Assembly: GCA_009781955.1 (NCBI GenBank)
Contig: WQUT01000028.1
Location: 1 to 26,633 of the forward strand
Reading direction: 5' to 3'
From: Pseudomonadota bacterium
GTDB taxonomy: Bacteria > Pseudomonadota > Alphaproteobacteria > Rs-D84
DNA: 26,633 nt
The notes under the pieces were generated by a model. It ran no database searches, was not told the DNA's origin, and was given only the letters and a program-made list of their open reading frames with translations. Shown in pieces: positions 1 to 6,558 of the stretch. Both the position numbers and the translations under genes were made by a program. The number at the start of each line of letters is the position of its first letter. Within the stretch, counting starts at the first letter, position 1.

Positions 1-630
1 TCCAGCGGTATCGCCACAACCCTTTAAGGTTATGCTTTGGCCGCTTGAGACGGGTCCCGCCGGGGTACAGCTGGCGGAACTGCAAGCCGAACCCGCCGAG
101 TTTCTAGCATCCGTGCAACTGCATGAACAGGGACTGGTGCAAACACTGCTGACGCAGGTTTGGCCGCTGCTGCAACAACCACCGTTGCAGCATATGACGC
201 CCGTGCCGCACGATGTGTTGTCGGCTGAGTTTGTGCACGTGGCATAGTTCGGGGTGGTCCCGCTGCATGAACAGGTGCCGCCCCTCTTGCAAACATTGGA
301 GTTATTGGAACAGCTGCAGGTGCAGGATATCGCTCTGCATGTGCATAAATTATTAGTGGGGTCTAGTTCATAACCGCTGGCACAGGTGTCGCAGCATGTT
401 TCGCAGGTTCCTGCTCCGCTAAACTCTCCGGTCATATTAGAATTTGTGGGCCCGGTTATAGCCGTTGTGCAGTTGGGAAGAGTTTTGGAGGTCCCAGTGC
501 AAGTGCAACCGTTGTCACACTGCGAACAAGGTGTGCCATATGTGCACATTAAGGCAAAAGCGTCATTGGTTTGCCCAAAGGACAGCAAAGCGGAAATTAA
601 AAGACAAGCAATAAAGGAAACCCTTTCAAT
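1..630 (-). CDS. Cys-rich secreted protein, C-terminus beyond window
   Basis: An open frame runs without a stop from 726 down to the window edge on the minus strand. The part shown encodes about 210 residues, roughly 33 of them cysteine, in clusters such as CTCTG, CSCSG, CCNGGCC and CSCSCTD. The N-terminus looks like a signal peptide: a basic start (RIERV), a hydrophobic core (SFIACLLISALLSF) and an AFA-type cleavage site near residue 27. No ATG, GTG or TTG precedes the signal peptide in this frame. The start is therefore uncertain; 630 assumes an ATT codon, and a frame change in the T7 tract at 661-667 is the other possibility. It is probably exported to the periplasm or cell surface and disulfide-bonded. 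I do not recognise a family, and a role in adhesion or protection would be a guess. It lies downstream of ispA in the same direction, behind its own likely promoter. Confidence 0.6.
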   Translation of the reverse strand, partial: MERVSFIACLLISALLSFGQTNDAFALMCTYGTPCSQCDNGCTCTGTSKTLPNCTTAITGPTNSNMTGEFSGAGTCETCCDTCASGYELDPTNNLCTCRAISCTCSCSNNSNVCKRGGTCSCSGTTPNYATCTNSADNTSCGTGVICCNGGCCSSGQTCVSSVCTSPCSCSCTDARNSAGSACSSASCTPAGPVSSGQSITLKGCGDTAG

Positions 631-656
631 CCTGCGCGTTTGCGCAAGTTCGCGCT

Positions 657-686
657 GTCCAAAAAAAGGGTTCGTTTTTTTTGGAC
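657..686 (-). promoter_or_regulatory. A/T-rich hairpin in leader of Cys-rich gene
   Basis: A perfect 11-bp inverted repeat (GTCCAAAAAAA at 657-667 against TTTTTTTGGAC at 676-686) lies about 27 bases before the presumed start of the Cys-rich gene. Read on the minus strand, the sequence resembles the inner end of the 79-bp inverted repeat near 11890: both have A7-CG, a short centre, then T7 and GGACAG. It could be a leader structure or part of a repeat. Its function is unknown. Confidence 0.4.
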
Positions 687-732
687 AAGGAGAATGATAT
701 GAAAAAGTGCAGATTTGTCGGGTTTTTTAACG

Positions 733-776
733 CAAAAAAAAGTCCCAAAAAAAGGAACCTTTTCCTTCCCCGGGAC
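733..776 (-). terminator. Rho-independent terminator after ispA
   Basis: On the minus strand GTCCC and GGGAC pair around an inner AAGGAA/TTCCTT hairpin, followed by a long T run. It sits 75 bases after the ispA stop codon. A likely promoter for the Cys-rich gene ends at 784, so the same hairpin would also be the first structure in that gene's transcript and could attenuate it. Confidence 0.6.
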
Positions 777-783
777 GTTGCTT

Positions 784-813
784 ATTCTAATCTAAAAATC
801 AGTGCGATTGCAA
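784..813 (-). promoter_or_regulatory. Promoter for the Cys-rich gene
   Basis: On the minus strand TTGCAA (813-808), an 18-bp spacer and TAGAAT (789-784) form a sigma-70-like promoter. The expected transcript start falls near 777, just before the terminator-like hairpin. Confidence 0.4.
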
Positions 814-851
814 GCGAAAAATGTTTCGGCGCAAAATATTTGCGTCGGGGA

Positions 852-1733
852 TTATGATTCCCTTGTCGGCATATAGTCCATCAATTCGCGCAAGCCGTCC
901 GCGCGATGGTCAAATATGGACAACGCATCTTTCGCCTCTGTCGCAAACTCCGCCGCCTTTTTGCGCGCGCCATCCACGCCATACAGCAAAATGTAATTAG
1001 CCTTGTTGCACGCCGCGTCTTTGCGCAGGGTTTTTCCGACTTTTTCCTCGTCCCCTATGGCGTCCAGGATGTCGTCCGTGACCTGAAAGCATAACCCCAT
1101 TGGCTGGGTGAATTTCTGCAATGCGGCGCGCGATGCCTCGTCCGCATGTCCCAGCGTTGCGCCAAACATGGTGCAGGCCAAGAATATTTGCCCAGTTTTC
1201 AATATCTGAATTTCGTCTATATCCGATATTGCGTGAAATCTGCCCGTTTCGGATTCCGTATCCATATATTCGCCCAACAGCATTCCATGCGACGCTTCGG
1301 ACAGAATCCGAATCAGTTCCAGGCGAACCGCCGGATCGGCTGAGATTTTTTCATCCGTAGCCAAAACATGATAAGGCCAATTCAACAAACCGTCCCCGCC
1401 CAGCACGGCTTGCCAATATCCATACTGCGCCCAGGCAGAAGGCCGGCCATTGCGCAATTTATCATTATCTATGCAGGGCAGGTCGTCATGGATCAGTGAG
1501 AAATTATGCAGCATTTCTATGCAGGTGCCCGCGCGCAGGGACTGCTCGTAAGGCGTATCAAATAATCCGGCGCTTTGCACCGTTAAAAATGGCCGCAGGC
1601 GTTTGCCCTTGTTCAGCGAGGAATATCTCCCGACGCTGGAGGGATCGTCATCCCAGCGACCCTTGGGCAACATTTCTTCCAATACTTTTTCTACATCTGC
1701 CGTAATGCGTGATATTTCTTGGGAAAAAGACAT
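852..1733 (-). CDS. ispA: Farnesyl diphosphate synthase (IspA type)
   Basis: This 293-residue protein is a short-chain trans-prenyltransferase. It condenses isopentenyl-PP with dimethylallyl-PP and then geranyl-PP to give farnesyl-PP in the cytoplasm. Visible motifs are GKRLRP (43-48), the first aspartate-rich motif DDLPCID (83-89), KTGQ (179-182) and the second motif DDILD (220-224). Length is normal for bacterial IspA. The usual small residue in the GKT-GKD motif is Arg here (GKTLRKD), a mild departure. The ATG at 1733 has an AAAGGAT ribosome site. It is divergent from uppS, whose enzyme uses farnesyl-PP as its primer, so the two may be co-regulated from the shared intergenic region. Confidence 0.93.
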   Translation of the reverse strand: MSFSQEISRITADVEKVLEEMLPKGRWDDDPSSVGRYSSLNKGKRLRPFLTVQSAGLFDTPYEQSLRAGTCIEMLHNFSLIHDDLPCIDNDKLRNGRPSAWAQYGYWQAVLGGDGLLNWPYHVLATDEKISADPAVRLELIRILSEASHGMLLGEYMDTESETGRFHAISDIDEIQILKTGQIFLACTMFGATLGHADEASRAALQKFTQPMGLCFQVTDDILDAIGDEEKVGKTLRKDAACNKANYILLYGVDGARKKAAEFATEAKDALSIFDHRADGLRELMDYMPTRES

Positions 1734-1769
1734 CTTCTATCCTTTATATTTGTTTTATGTGGCCCGGCT

Positions 1770-1797
1770 AGTGTAAAGTATAAAAATATATTTGCAA
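1770..1797 (-). promoter_or_regulatory. Possible ispA promoter
   Basis: On the minus strand TTGCAA (1797-1792), a 16-bp spacer and TACACT (1775-1770) give a moderate sigma-70-like match about 37 bases before the ispA start. Confidence 0.3.
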
Positions 1798-1809
1798 GCT
1801 TATTTGCCG

Positions 1810-1838
1810 TTGCATTAAGAAAATGCGGATGCTATTAT
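1810..1838 (+). promoter_or_regulatory. uppS promoter
   Basis: TTGCAT (1810-1815), a 17-bp spacer and TATTAT (1833-1838) precede uppS. An overlapping TATACT at 1836 is an alternative -10 box. The leader then carries AAAAGGAAGAG just before the ATG at 1873. Confidence 0.45.
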
Positions 1839-1872
1839 ACTGTCCAGGCCATGCCTTGAAAAGGAAGAGTTT

Positions 1873-2619
1873 ATGCCCGCAATCAAAAAACAAAATACCA
1901 ACGACCAAATACCAACGACCAACGACCAATTGCCACAGCATATCGCATTTATCATGGATGGCAACCGCCGCTGGGCCGCCGCGCGCGGCAAACCGGGCCT
2001 GTATGGGCACAAAGTCGGCGCGGACGTCGCGGCAAAAGTGGCGGAGTATCTGATCAAGCGCGGTGTCGGCACGGTCAGCTTTTACGTGTTTTCCATAGAG
2101 AATTGGGGCCGCGATGCGGCCGAGGTTGACTTTTTAATGAAATTCATTCAGTCCGAGATGCCTAAATTGGCCGCGCGCGCGGCAAAAAACAATATCCGCA
2201 TGAAATTCATCGGGCGGCGCGATCATCTGGCCCCGAAAATATTAAAACTCTGCGATAAGTTTGAGAAAGACACCGCGGAAAACACGGCCGGAACACTGGC
2301 GTTCGCGCTGGATTTCGGCGGCCAGGATGAAATTGTTCGCGCGGCGAACGATGCGATTGAATATTACCGAAACAATCCGACCAACGACCAACGACTAACG
2401 ACTGCCGACTTTGAATCATTTATGGACACTGGCGAGCTGCTGCCCGTTGACTTGATGGTGCGCACGTCGGGCGAACAGCGGATTTCAAACTTCATGCTGT
2501 GGAAGCTGGCCTATGCGGAATTGATGTTTATTCCGGAACACTGGCCAGAGGTGGACGAAAAGATTTTGGAGAGGATTCTGGGCGATTACGCCAAACGGCA
2601 GAGAAGATTTGGGAAATAG
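1873..2619 (+). CDS. uppS: Undecaprenyl diphosphate synthase
   Basis: This cis-prenyltransferase extends farnesyl-PP to undecaprenyl-PP, the lipid carrier for peptidoglycan and surface polysaccharides. Recognisable motifs are HIAFIMDGNRRWA with catalytic Asp29, YVFSIENWGR and RTSGEQRISNFMLWKLAY. The family core begins at LPQH (residue 20). The first 19 residues (MPAIKKQNTNDQ...) are an extra tail written by an ACCAACG heptad array at 1897-1931. A second array at 2380-2407 puts PTNDQRLTT inside the protein, in the region between the core motifs. Both keep the frame. A strong ribosome site (AAGGAAGAG) fixes the start at 1873 despite the odd tail. cdsA follows after a mobile-looking repeat. Confidence 0.95.
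   Translation: MPAIKKQNTNDQIPTTNDQLPQHIAFIMDGNRRWAAARGKPGLYGHKVGADVAAKVAEYLIKRGVGTVSFYVFSIENWGRDAAEVDFLMKFIQSEMPKLAARAAKNNIRMKFIGRRDHLAPKILKLCDKFEKDTAENTAGTLAFALDFGGQDEIVRAANDAIEYYRNNPTNDQRLTTADFESFMDTGELLPVDLMVRTSGEQRISNFMLWKLAYAELMFIPEHWPEVDEKILERILGDYAKRQRRFGK
1897..1931 (+). repeat. Heptad tandem repeat ACCAACG, 5 units, in uppS N-terminus
   Basis: Five 7-bp units (ACCAACG, ACCAAAT, ACCAACG, ACCAACG, ACCAATT) lie in frame between the start codon and the conserved core of uppS and encode the NTNDQIPTTNDQ tail. Confidence 0.85.
2380..2407 (+). repeat. Heptad tandem repeat ACCAACG, 4 units, inside uppS
   Basis: Units ACCAACG, ACCAACG, ACTAACG and ACTGCCG lie in frame in the second half of uppS and encode TNDQRLTTA. 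This is the same unit as at the gene's 5' end but in a different reading context. Confidence 0.8.
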
Positions 2620-2621
2620 TT

Positions 2622-2805
2622 GACTACCCCGGAATGCTAAGGCAACAAAACAAGTTGCCAAGCATTCCGGCCCTTCTGAGAAGGGCACCTTCGCGCTCAC
2701 TCGGTTAAGTTTATGAGTGCGGGTCCCCTTCTTAGAAGGGGAGAAAACCTGGGAGCCGCGCCGTAGCAAAGCGTAGGCGCGCGACCTTAAGTTTTCGGGG
2801 TAGTT
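2622..2805. mobile_element. Palindromic MITE-like element, family A copy 1
   Basis: The element fills most of the 239-bp gap between uppS and cdsA. The ends are GACTACCCCGG and TTCGGGGTAGTT. Inside are hairpins CCCTTCTGAGAAGGG and CCCCTTCTTAGAAGGGG flanking paired ACTC/GAGT. Copies with the same ends and core lie at 19110-19282 and 26427-26628. There is no coding capacity, so any movement would need an enzyme encoded elsewhere. Confidence 0.75.
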
Positions 2806-2858
2806 TGACTGAAAACATATTGGCCCTTGGATAAGGATAAACAAATGGAGAAATCAAA

Positions 2859-3542
2859 ATGACAGAGACAGTTACAAGAATATTAGTCGCCGGCGCGATG
2901 ATTTTAATCGCGGTTGGCGCCGCAATTGCGGAATATTACGGGATACATGCTGTGCGCTGGCTGACGCTGGCGATCGCGCTGGGAATGGGGGCAGAGCTTT
3001 TATGGGCCCGGTTCAAATGGCGCATTCACCATGCCAATCCCCGAAAGATTATGCCTTGGTCCGTTCCGGGCACATGGATGCTGTTCATGCTGGCCGTTAT
3101 GACGGCGTCGGCATACTATGTTGGCGGGCGGCCGTGGCTGATACTGCTGCTGCTGCTGATTATTTCCGCGGCGGACATCGGCGCGTGGTTTTTTGGGATG
3201 CTAATCGGCGGGGACAAGATGTGGCCGGCGGTATCGCCGGGCAAGACCTGGGCCGGGCAAATCGCGGGCGTCATCTGCGGGACCTTGGCCGCGGTGCTTT
3301 ACGGATTTATCGGAACCGCGGTTGCGATGGGGCACATAGACTACGGGCAATTCATGCCGCAATTGCTGTGGATCGGGATGTCCGTGTCGCTGCTGTCGCA
3401 ATACGGCGACCTGACGGCATCGTGGGTAAAGCGCAAGCTGGGCATAAAAGATTTCTCGCACATATTGCCGGGCCACGGCGGAATTACCGATCGCTTTGAC
3501 GGATGGATTTACGTCCTGCCGCTGATTTTGCTGGTGACCTAA
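2859..3542 (+). CDS. cdsA: Phosphatidate cytidylyltransferase
   Basis: This integral membrane enzyme makes CDP-diacylglycerol from phosphatidic acid and CTP, the branch point of phospholipid synthesis. The protein is 227 residues with several hydrophobic segments. The C-terminus carries the CdsA signature: SWVKRKLGIKDFS followed by PGHGGITDRFDG, with the metal-binding and catalytic Asp and Lys residues. It is somewhat shorter than the usual 260-280 residues, mainly at the N-terminus. GGAGAAATC before the ATG is the ribosome site. Its place between uppS and rseP is the normal proteobacterial order, but dxr is missing from the cluster. Confidence 0.93.
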   Translation: MTETVTRILVAGAMILIAVGAAIAEYYGIHAVRWLTLAIALGMGAELLWARFKWRIHHANPRKIMPWSVPGTWMLFMLAVMTASAYYVGGRPWLILLLLLIISAADIGAWFFGMLIGGDKMWPAVSPGKTWAGQIAGVICGTLAAVLYGFIGTAVAMGHIDYGQFMPQLLWIGMSVSLLSQYGDLTASWVKRKLGIKDFSHILPGHGGITDRFDGWIYVLPLILLVT

Positions 3543-3552
3543 AGGGCGTTTG

Positions 3553-4113
3553 ATGAAACAATTCTCGGACATCATAAAAGGCGATAGAATAGAATTAAGC
3601 GAATTAGATGCAACGCGTTATAACGCAGAGGTATATTATAAGTTTTTAAAAGAGAACGAAACCCATTTGTCAGAATTTGATAACCTGGGTTTTGATTCCG
3701 TAGAAGACGTTTTAAAATTTCTTGAACATGTCAGTAATTCGGAAAGCGGAAAATTTTATGGGATTTACAAAGAAGGGACCTTTATCGGGTATTTGGGATT
3801 TGAAATGTATAATTCCCGCGATAGATGGGTCAGTCTTTATTTTGCTTTGGCGAAATCTGCGACTGGCAAAGGTTTTATGACCGAGGCTGTAAAGTTGTTC
3901 GCGGATGAATTTTTTGCCAAAGGCGGAAACCGTTTGCAGCTGACCTGTTGCACAGATAACAAAAAGAGTGCGGCCATTGCAGAGCGTTGCGGATTCAAGC
4001 GCGAGGGGGTAATGCGAAAAAGATTTTTTTATGTCACAAAAGGCCAGTTCTGTGATGACTATCTTTATTCGTTGATAAAGGATGATATAGATGCAAAAAC
4101 TGAAACGAAATAA
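3553..4113 (+). CDS. GNAT N-acetyltransferase, RimJ/RimL-like
   Basis: This 187-residue protein of the acetyl-CoA-dependent GNAT fold resembles the RimJ/RimL branch, which acetylates N-terminal residues of ribosomal proteins or other amines. Visible features are FIGYLGFEMY (strand 4), KSATGKGFMTEA (the acetyl-CoA loop and helix) and NKKSAAIAERCGFKREG (the typical C-terminal part). The start is ATG 3553 with AAAGGG upstream; a TTG at 3550 is in frame. The gene is AT-richer than cdsA and rseP and, with the next two genes, occupies the place where dxr often lies, so it may be an insertion. The true substrate is unknown. Confidence 0.8.
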   Translation: MKQFSDIIKGDRIELSELDATRYNAEVYYKFLKENETHLSEFDNLGFDSVEDVLKFLEHVSNSESGKFYGIYKEGTFIGYLGFEMYNSRDRWVSLYFALAKSATGKGFMTEAVKLFADEFFAKGGNRLQLTCCTDNKKSAAIAERCGFKREGVMRKRFFYVTKGQFCDDYLYSLIKDDIDAKTETK

Positions 4114-4666
4114 TTCCGACGTTTGGGTTATGGTGGCGCATGACGGCGAGTTTTCTCATGCCAATGCGAACATCTGTTATATGGGAATCGGCAAGGTGAA
4201 CGCCGCCATTGCAACCCGGCATATTATTGATACTGAAAATCCGAAATTGATTTTATCGCTGGGCACCGCGGGATCCAGCGTGTTTGATTACGGCGAAATC
4301 GTAAACCCAACGGGCTGGGTTCAGCGGGATATGAATACGACGGAATTTTTCGCGCCGAAATATGTCGTGCCTTTTACAACAGACGCCCAAATATTGGAAT
4401 ACGGAAAACGCGACGCGCGGTATCCGCATGCGGTCTGCGGTTCGGGCGATACATTCGTGCGCAATATTGCCGCGGATATTTGGAATATTGTGGAGATGGA
4501 GGGATTCGCAATCGCATACGCCGCAAGCAAAGCGGGCATTCCGTTCGCGTCGTATAAATTTATTAGCGACGGCAAATCCGGCGATACGGCCGATCACGAA
4601 TGGTCGGCGGTGCTGGGCGAGGCGAAAGAAAAGTTGCACAAGGTTTATGAAGAGATTATAAAATGA
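4091..4666 (+). CDS. MTA/SAH nucleosidase-like protein
   Basis: This 191-residue protein belongs to the purine nucleoside phosphorylase/MTAN superfamily. MGIGKVNAAIATRHII and LSLGTAGSS match the phosphate/ribose-site region. VEMEGFAIAYAASKAGIPF carries the ribose-binding Glu, and KFISDGKSGD carries the candidate catalytic Asp. It is shorter than typical MTAN (about 230 residues), with a reduced N-terminus. It likely cleaves an adenine or purine nucleoside such as methylthioadenosine or S-adenosylhomocysteine, but the exact substrate is not readable. It overlaps the GNAT gene by 23 bases and the next gene by 4, so the three are co-translated. AAAGGATG is its ribosome site. Confidence 0.8.
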   Translation: MQKLKRNNSDVWVMVAHDGEFSHANANICYMGIGKVNAAIATRHIIDTENPKLILSLGTAGSSVFDYGEIVNPTGWVQRDMNTTEFFAPKYVVPFTTDAQILEYGKRDARYPHAVCGSGDTFVRNIAADIWNIVEMEGFAIAYAASKAGIPFASYKFISDGKSGDTADHEWSAVLGEAKEKLHKVYEEIIK

Positions 4667-5019
4667 AACTGAAACCTGTTATGCAAGATGGCGCGTATGT
4701 GTTTGCATCTATTAATGAAAAGATGGTTCCATACGATGCGCCTATTTGTATTTTTAGAGAGGCGGACTCCACAACGGTAATAATTCCAGAATCTGTTGCG
4801 ATAAAATTGAATATTGAATATAGTTTCCGCGCGGCTTGGATAGTTTTGACCGCAGAAACAAGTTTGAATGATTTGGGCATAACGGCAAAATTCGCAAAGA
4901 TATTGTCCGATAATGGAATCAGTTGCAATGTGTTTGCGCCAATCCGCCATGATCATATTTTTGTTCCGTATGACAAGGGCGAACAGGCGGTAAAATTGTT
5001 GGAAGAAATAGAAATATAA
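4663..5019 (+). CDS. ACT-domain protein (COG3602-like)
   Basis: This 118-residue protein has the pattern of paired small ACT modules. An AAWIVLTAETSLNDLGITAK stretch resembles the start of an ACT fold, and the C-terminus (VFAPIRHDHIFVPYDKGEQA) matches the CASTOR-like ACT family of unknown bacterial function. Such domains bind amino acids or other small ligands. It overlaps the nucleosidase stop through ATGA and is AT-rich like the GNAT gene. No catalytic residues are expected, so a sensory or allosteric role is an inference. Confidence 0.75.
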   Translation: MKLKPVMQDGAYVFASINEKMVPYDAPICIFREADSTTVIIPESVAIKLNIEYSFRAAWIVLTAETSLNDLGITAKFAKILSDNGISCNVFAPIRHDHIFVPYDKGEQAVKLLEEIEI

Positions 5020-5037
5020 AATCAAAAGGGAAACTAT

Positions 5038-6147
5038 ATGACCATATTTTTGACCATTGTCGGACTGTTGATTGTCCTGGGCGTTGTTGTATTTATACAC
5101 GAGCTGGGGCACTATTTCGCGGCGCGGATTTCCGGTGTGCGCGTGGATGCGTTTTCCATCGGGTTTCGGCCGGTATTGCGGTGGCGCGACAAACGTGGCA
5201 CCGAATGGCGGCTGGGCTGGATTCCGTTCGGCGGATACTGCCTGATCTATGGCCAGGAAGATATGTTTGATCGCAAGAAATACGCGGAATTGCCGGCGGA
5301 AAAGAAAAAGGGGCACTATCTGTCCGCGTCCGCGTGGCGTCAGGCGTTCATCATCGCCGGCGGCGTGATTATGAATTTTGCATTGGCGTTCGCGATTTAC
5401 TGGGGGCTGAACCTGCGTCCGCAAACCGTGCAATTGCCGGTGATCGCCCAGGTGATTCAGGATTCCCCCGCATACAACGCCGGCATTCGCGCGGGCGATA
5501 TCATTGCTAAAATAGACGGCAAGAAAATAAGCAACTGGGGCGAATTGCTGATTGCGAAAGAGCTGGCCGCCGGCCACGACGCGCAAATTGTGTATCTGCG
5601 CCCGGGGACCATTTATACCGGCCCGAACAAAGTTCCGAGAAAAGGCGAGAAAGCGGAAAGCGCCATGTTTGATTTTGAGACCAGAATCGCGCACGCGGAA
5701 AAATGGGGCCTGATTGCCGATCCGGCAAAGACGACCGTGGTGCACAGGAATGTCATCCAGGCGGGCGTCGCAGGCGCGCGGGAAACCTGGACGCAGAGCA
5801 AGACTTTGGTCGTGGTGCTGAAACAGATGATTACGGGCGAGCGGTCGTCCAAGCAATTGGGCAGCTTTATCACGATTGCCCAAGTTTCGGGCAAGGCCCT
5901 GGCCGCCGGATTCGCCGCCTTGTTTTCCATCATCGCATTGCTCTCCGTGAATTTGGGCGTGGTGAATTTATTGCCGCTGCCGGTTTTGGACGGCGGGTAT
6001 CTGCTGATACTGGGGGTAGAAGGAATCATCCGGCGAAAGTTACAGGGCAAGGCGATGGAATATGTGTTCTGGGCGGGATGGATTATCATCGGATTACTCT
6101 TCGCGCTGACCATGAAGAACGATATATTCCGATTATTCGGATGGTAA
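5038..6147 (+). CDS. rseP: Site-2 protease RseP
   Basis: This 369-residue membrane zinc protease cleaves anti-sigma factors and signal-peptide remnants within the inner membrane. HELGH at residues 21-25 in the first membrane helix binds zinc. A PDZ domain spans about 135-210 (DSPAYNAGIRAGDIIAKIDG), and LLPLPVLDGG near residue 320 supplies the third zinc ligand. It has one clear PDZ domain rather than two, and its length is normal for alphaproteobacteria. The AAAAGGGAAAC ribosome site lies 5 bases before the ATG. It stands ahead of bamA, the conserved order for envelope quality control. Confidence 0.95.
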   Translation: MTIFLTIVGLLIVLGVVVFIHELGHYFAARISGVRVDAFSIGFRPVLRWRDKRGTEWRLGWIPFGGYCLIYGQEDMFDRKKYAELPAEKKKGHYLSASAWRQAFIIAGGVIMNFALAFAIYWGLNLRPQTVQLPVIAQVIQDSPAYNAGIRAGDIIAKIDGKKISNWGELLIAKELAAGHDAQIVYLRPGTIYTGPNKVPRKGEKAESAMFDFETRIAHAEKWGLIADPAKTTVVHRNVIQAGVAGARETWTQSKTLVVVLKQMITGERSSKQLGSFITIAQVSGKALAAGFAALFSIIALLSVNLGVVNLLPLPVLDGGYLLILGVEGIIRRKLQGKAMEYVFWAGWIIIGLLFALTMKNDIFRLFGW

Positions 6148-6150
6148 TAA

Positions 6151-6212
6151 TCCCCTTCGCTTTAGCGAAGGGGTGGCAATCGCCGTAGGCGATTGACGGG
6201 GTAGTAGATGCG
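6151..6212. repeat. Two-hairpin intergenic repeat, possibly degenerate family A
   Basis: Hairpin CCCCTTCGC-TTTA-GCGAAGGGG (6152-6173) is followed by a CAATCGCC/GGCGATTG hairpin and then GACGGGGTAGTAG, which recalls the family A end GGGGTAGTC. It lies just after rseP and could also slow or end transcription, but there is no T run. Confidence 0.45.
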
Positions 6213-6236
6213 CAGAGATTTTAATAAAGGAATGAA

Positions 6237-6515
6237 ATGAAAAAGATATTGATATTTTTAAGCTTATCCTTAGTATTAACTGCTTGTGATAAAGAAAAAC
6301 AAGAGTATATAGATAGACATTCTACCAATTATGATAAAGGATATCTAATTAGTAGGAAGTATAATCCTGGCCTACCCGGGACTGCCGATGTTTATGATTC
6401 GGAAGATTTTAGAGCGGGATCCATGGATGCATGTAACGAGATACAAAAACATTATAAGAAAGATTTATGCTCTGAAATAAATTATTGGGGGATCACTGGT
6501 CCAAGGTTAAAATAA
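6237..6515 (+). CDS. Small lipoprotein of unknown function
   Basis: This 92-residue protein begins with a lipoprotein signal, MKKILIFLSLSLVLTAC, with the acylated Cys at residue 17. The mature part is polar and charged (DKEKQEYIDRHSTNYDKGY) with two further cysteines. I do not recognise a family. It is clearly AT-rich compared with rseP and bamA, which points to a later arrival or weaker constraint. ATAAAGG is the ribosome site. It sits between rseP and bamA, a place that suggests but does not prove a part in the envelope. Confidence 0.75.
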   Translation: MKKILIFLSLSLVLTACDKEKQEYIDRHSTNYDKGYLISRKYNPGLPGTADVYDSEDFRAGSMDACNEIQKHYKKDLCSEINYWGITGPRLK

Positions 6516-6521
6516 TTCGTA

Positions 6522-6550
6522 TTGCCAAACGGTCCCAGGTGTAGTATAAA
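6522..6550 (+). promoter_or_regulatory. bamA promoter, very short leader
   Basis: TTGCCA (6522-6527), a 17-bp spacer and TATAAA (6545-6550) form a good sigma-70-like promoter. The bamA ATG is at 6559, so transcription would begin within 1-3 bases of it. No ribosome site precedes the ATG. Confidence 0.45.
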
Positions 6551-6558
6551 TTCCAAAC

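Noticed and set aside
699..857. Small + strand frame (52 codons) with an AAGGAG ribosome-like site
   Set aside because: It runs through the ispA terminator and the promoter of the Cys-rich gene, is very basic and has no recognisable features. Its purine-rich upstream stretch is probably chance.
4645..5883. 412-codon frame on the minus strand
   Set aside because: It is antisense to the ACT and rseP genes, which have strong family motifs; its composition is that of a complement shadow.
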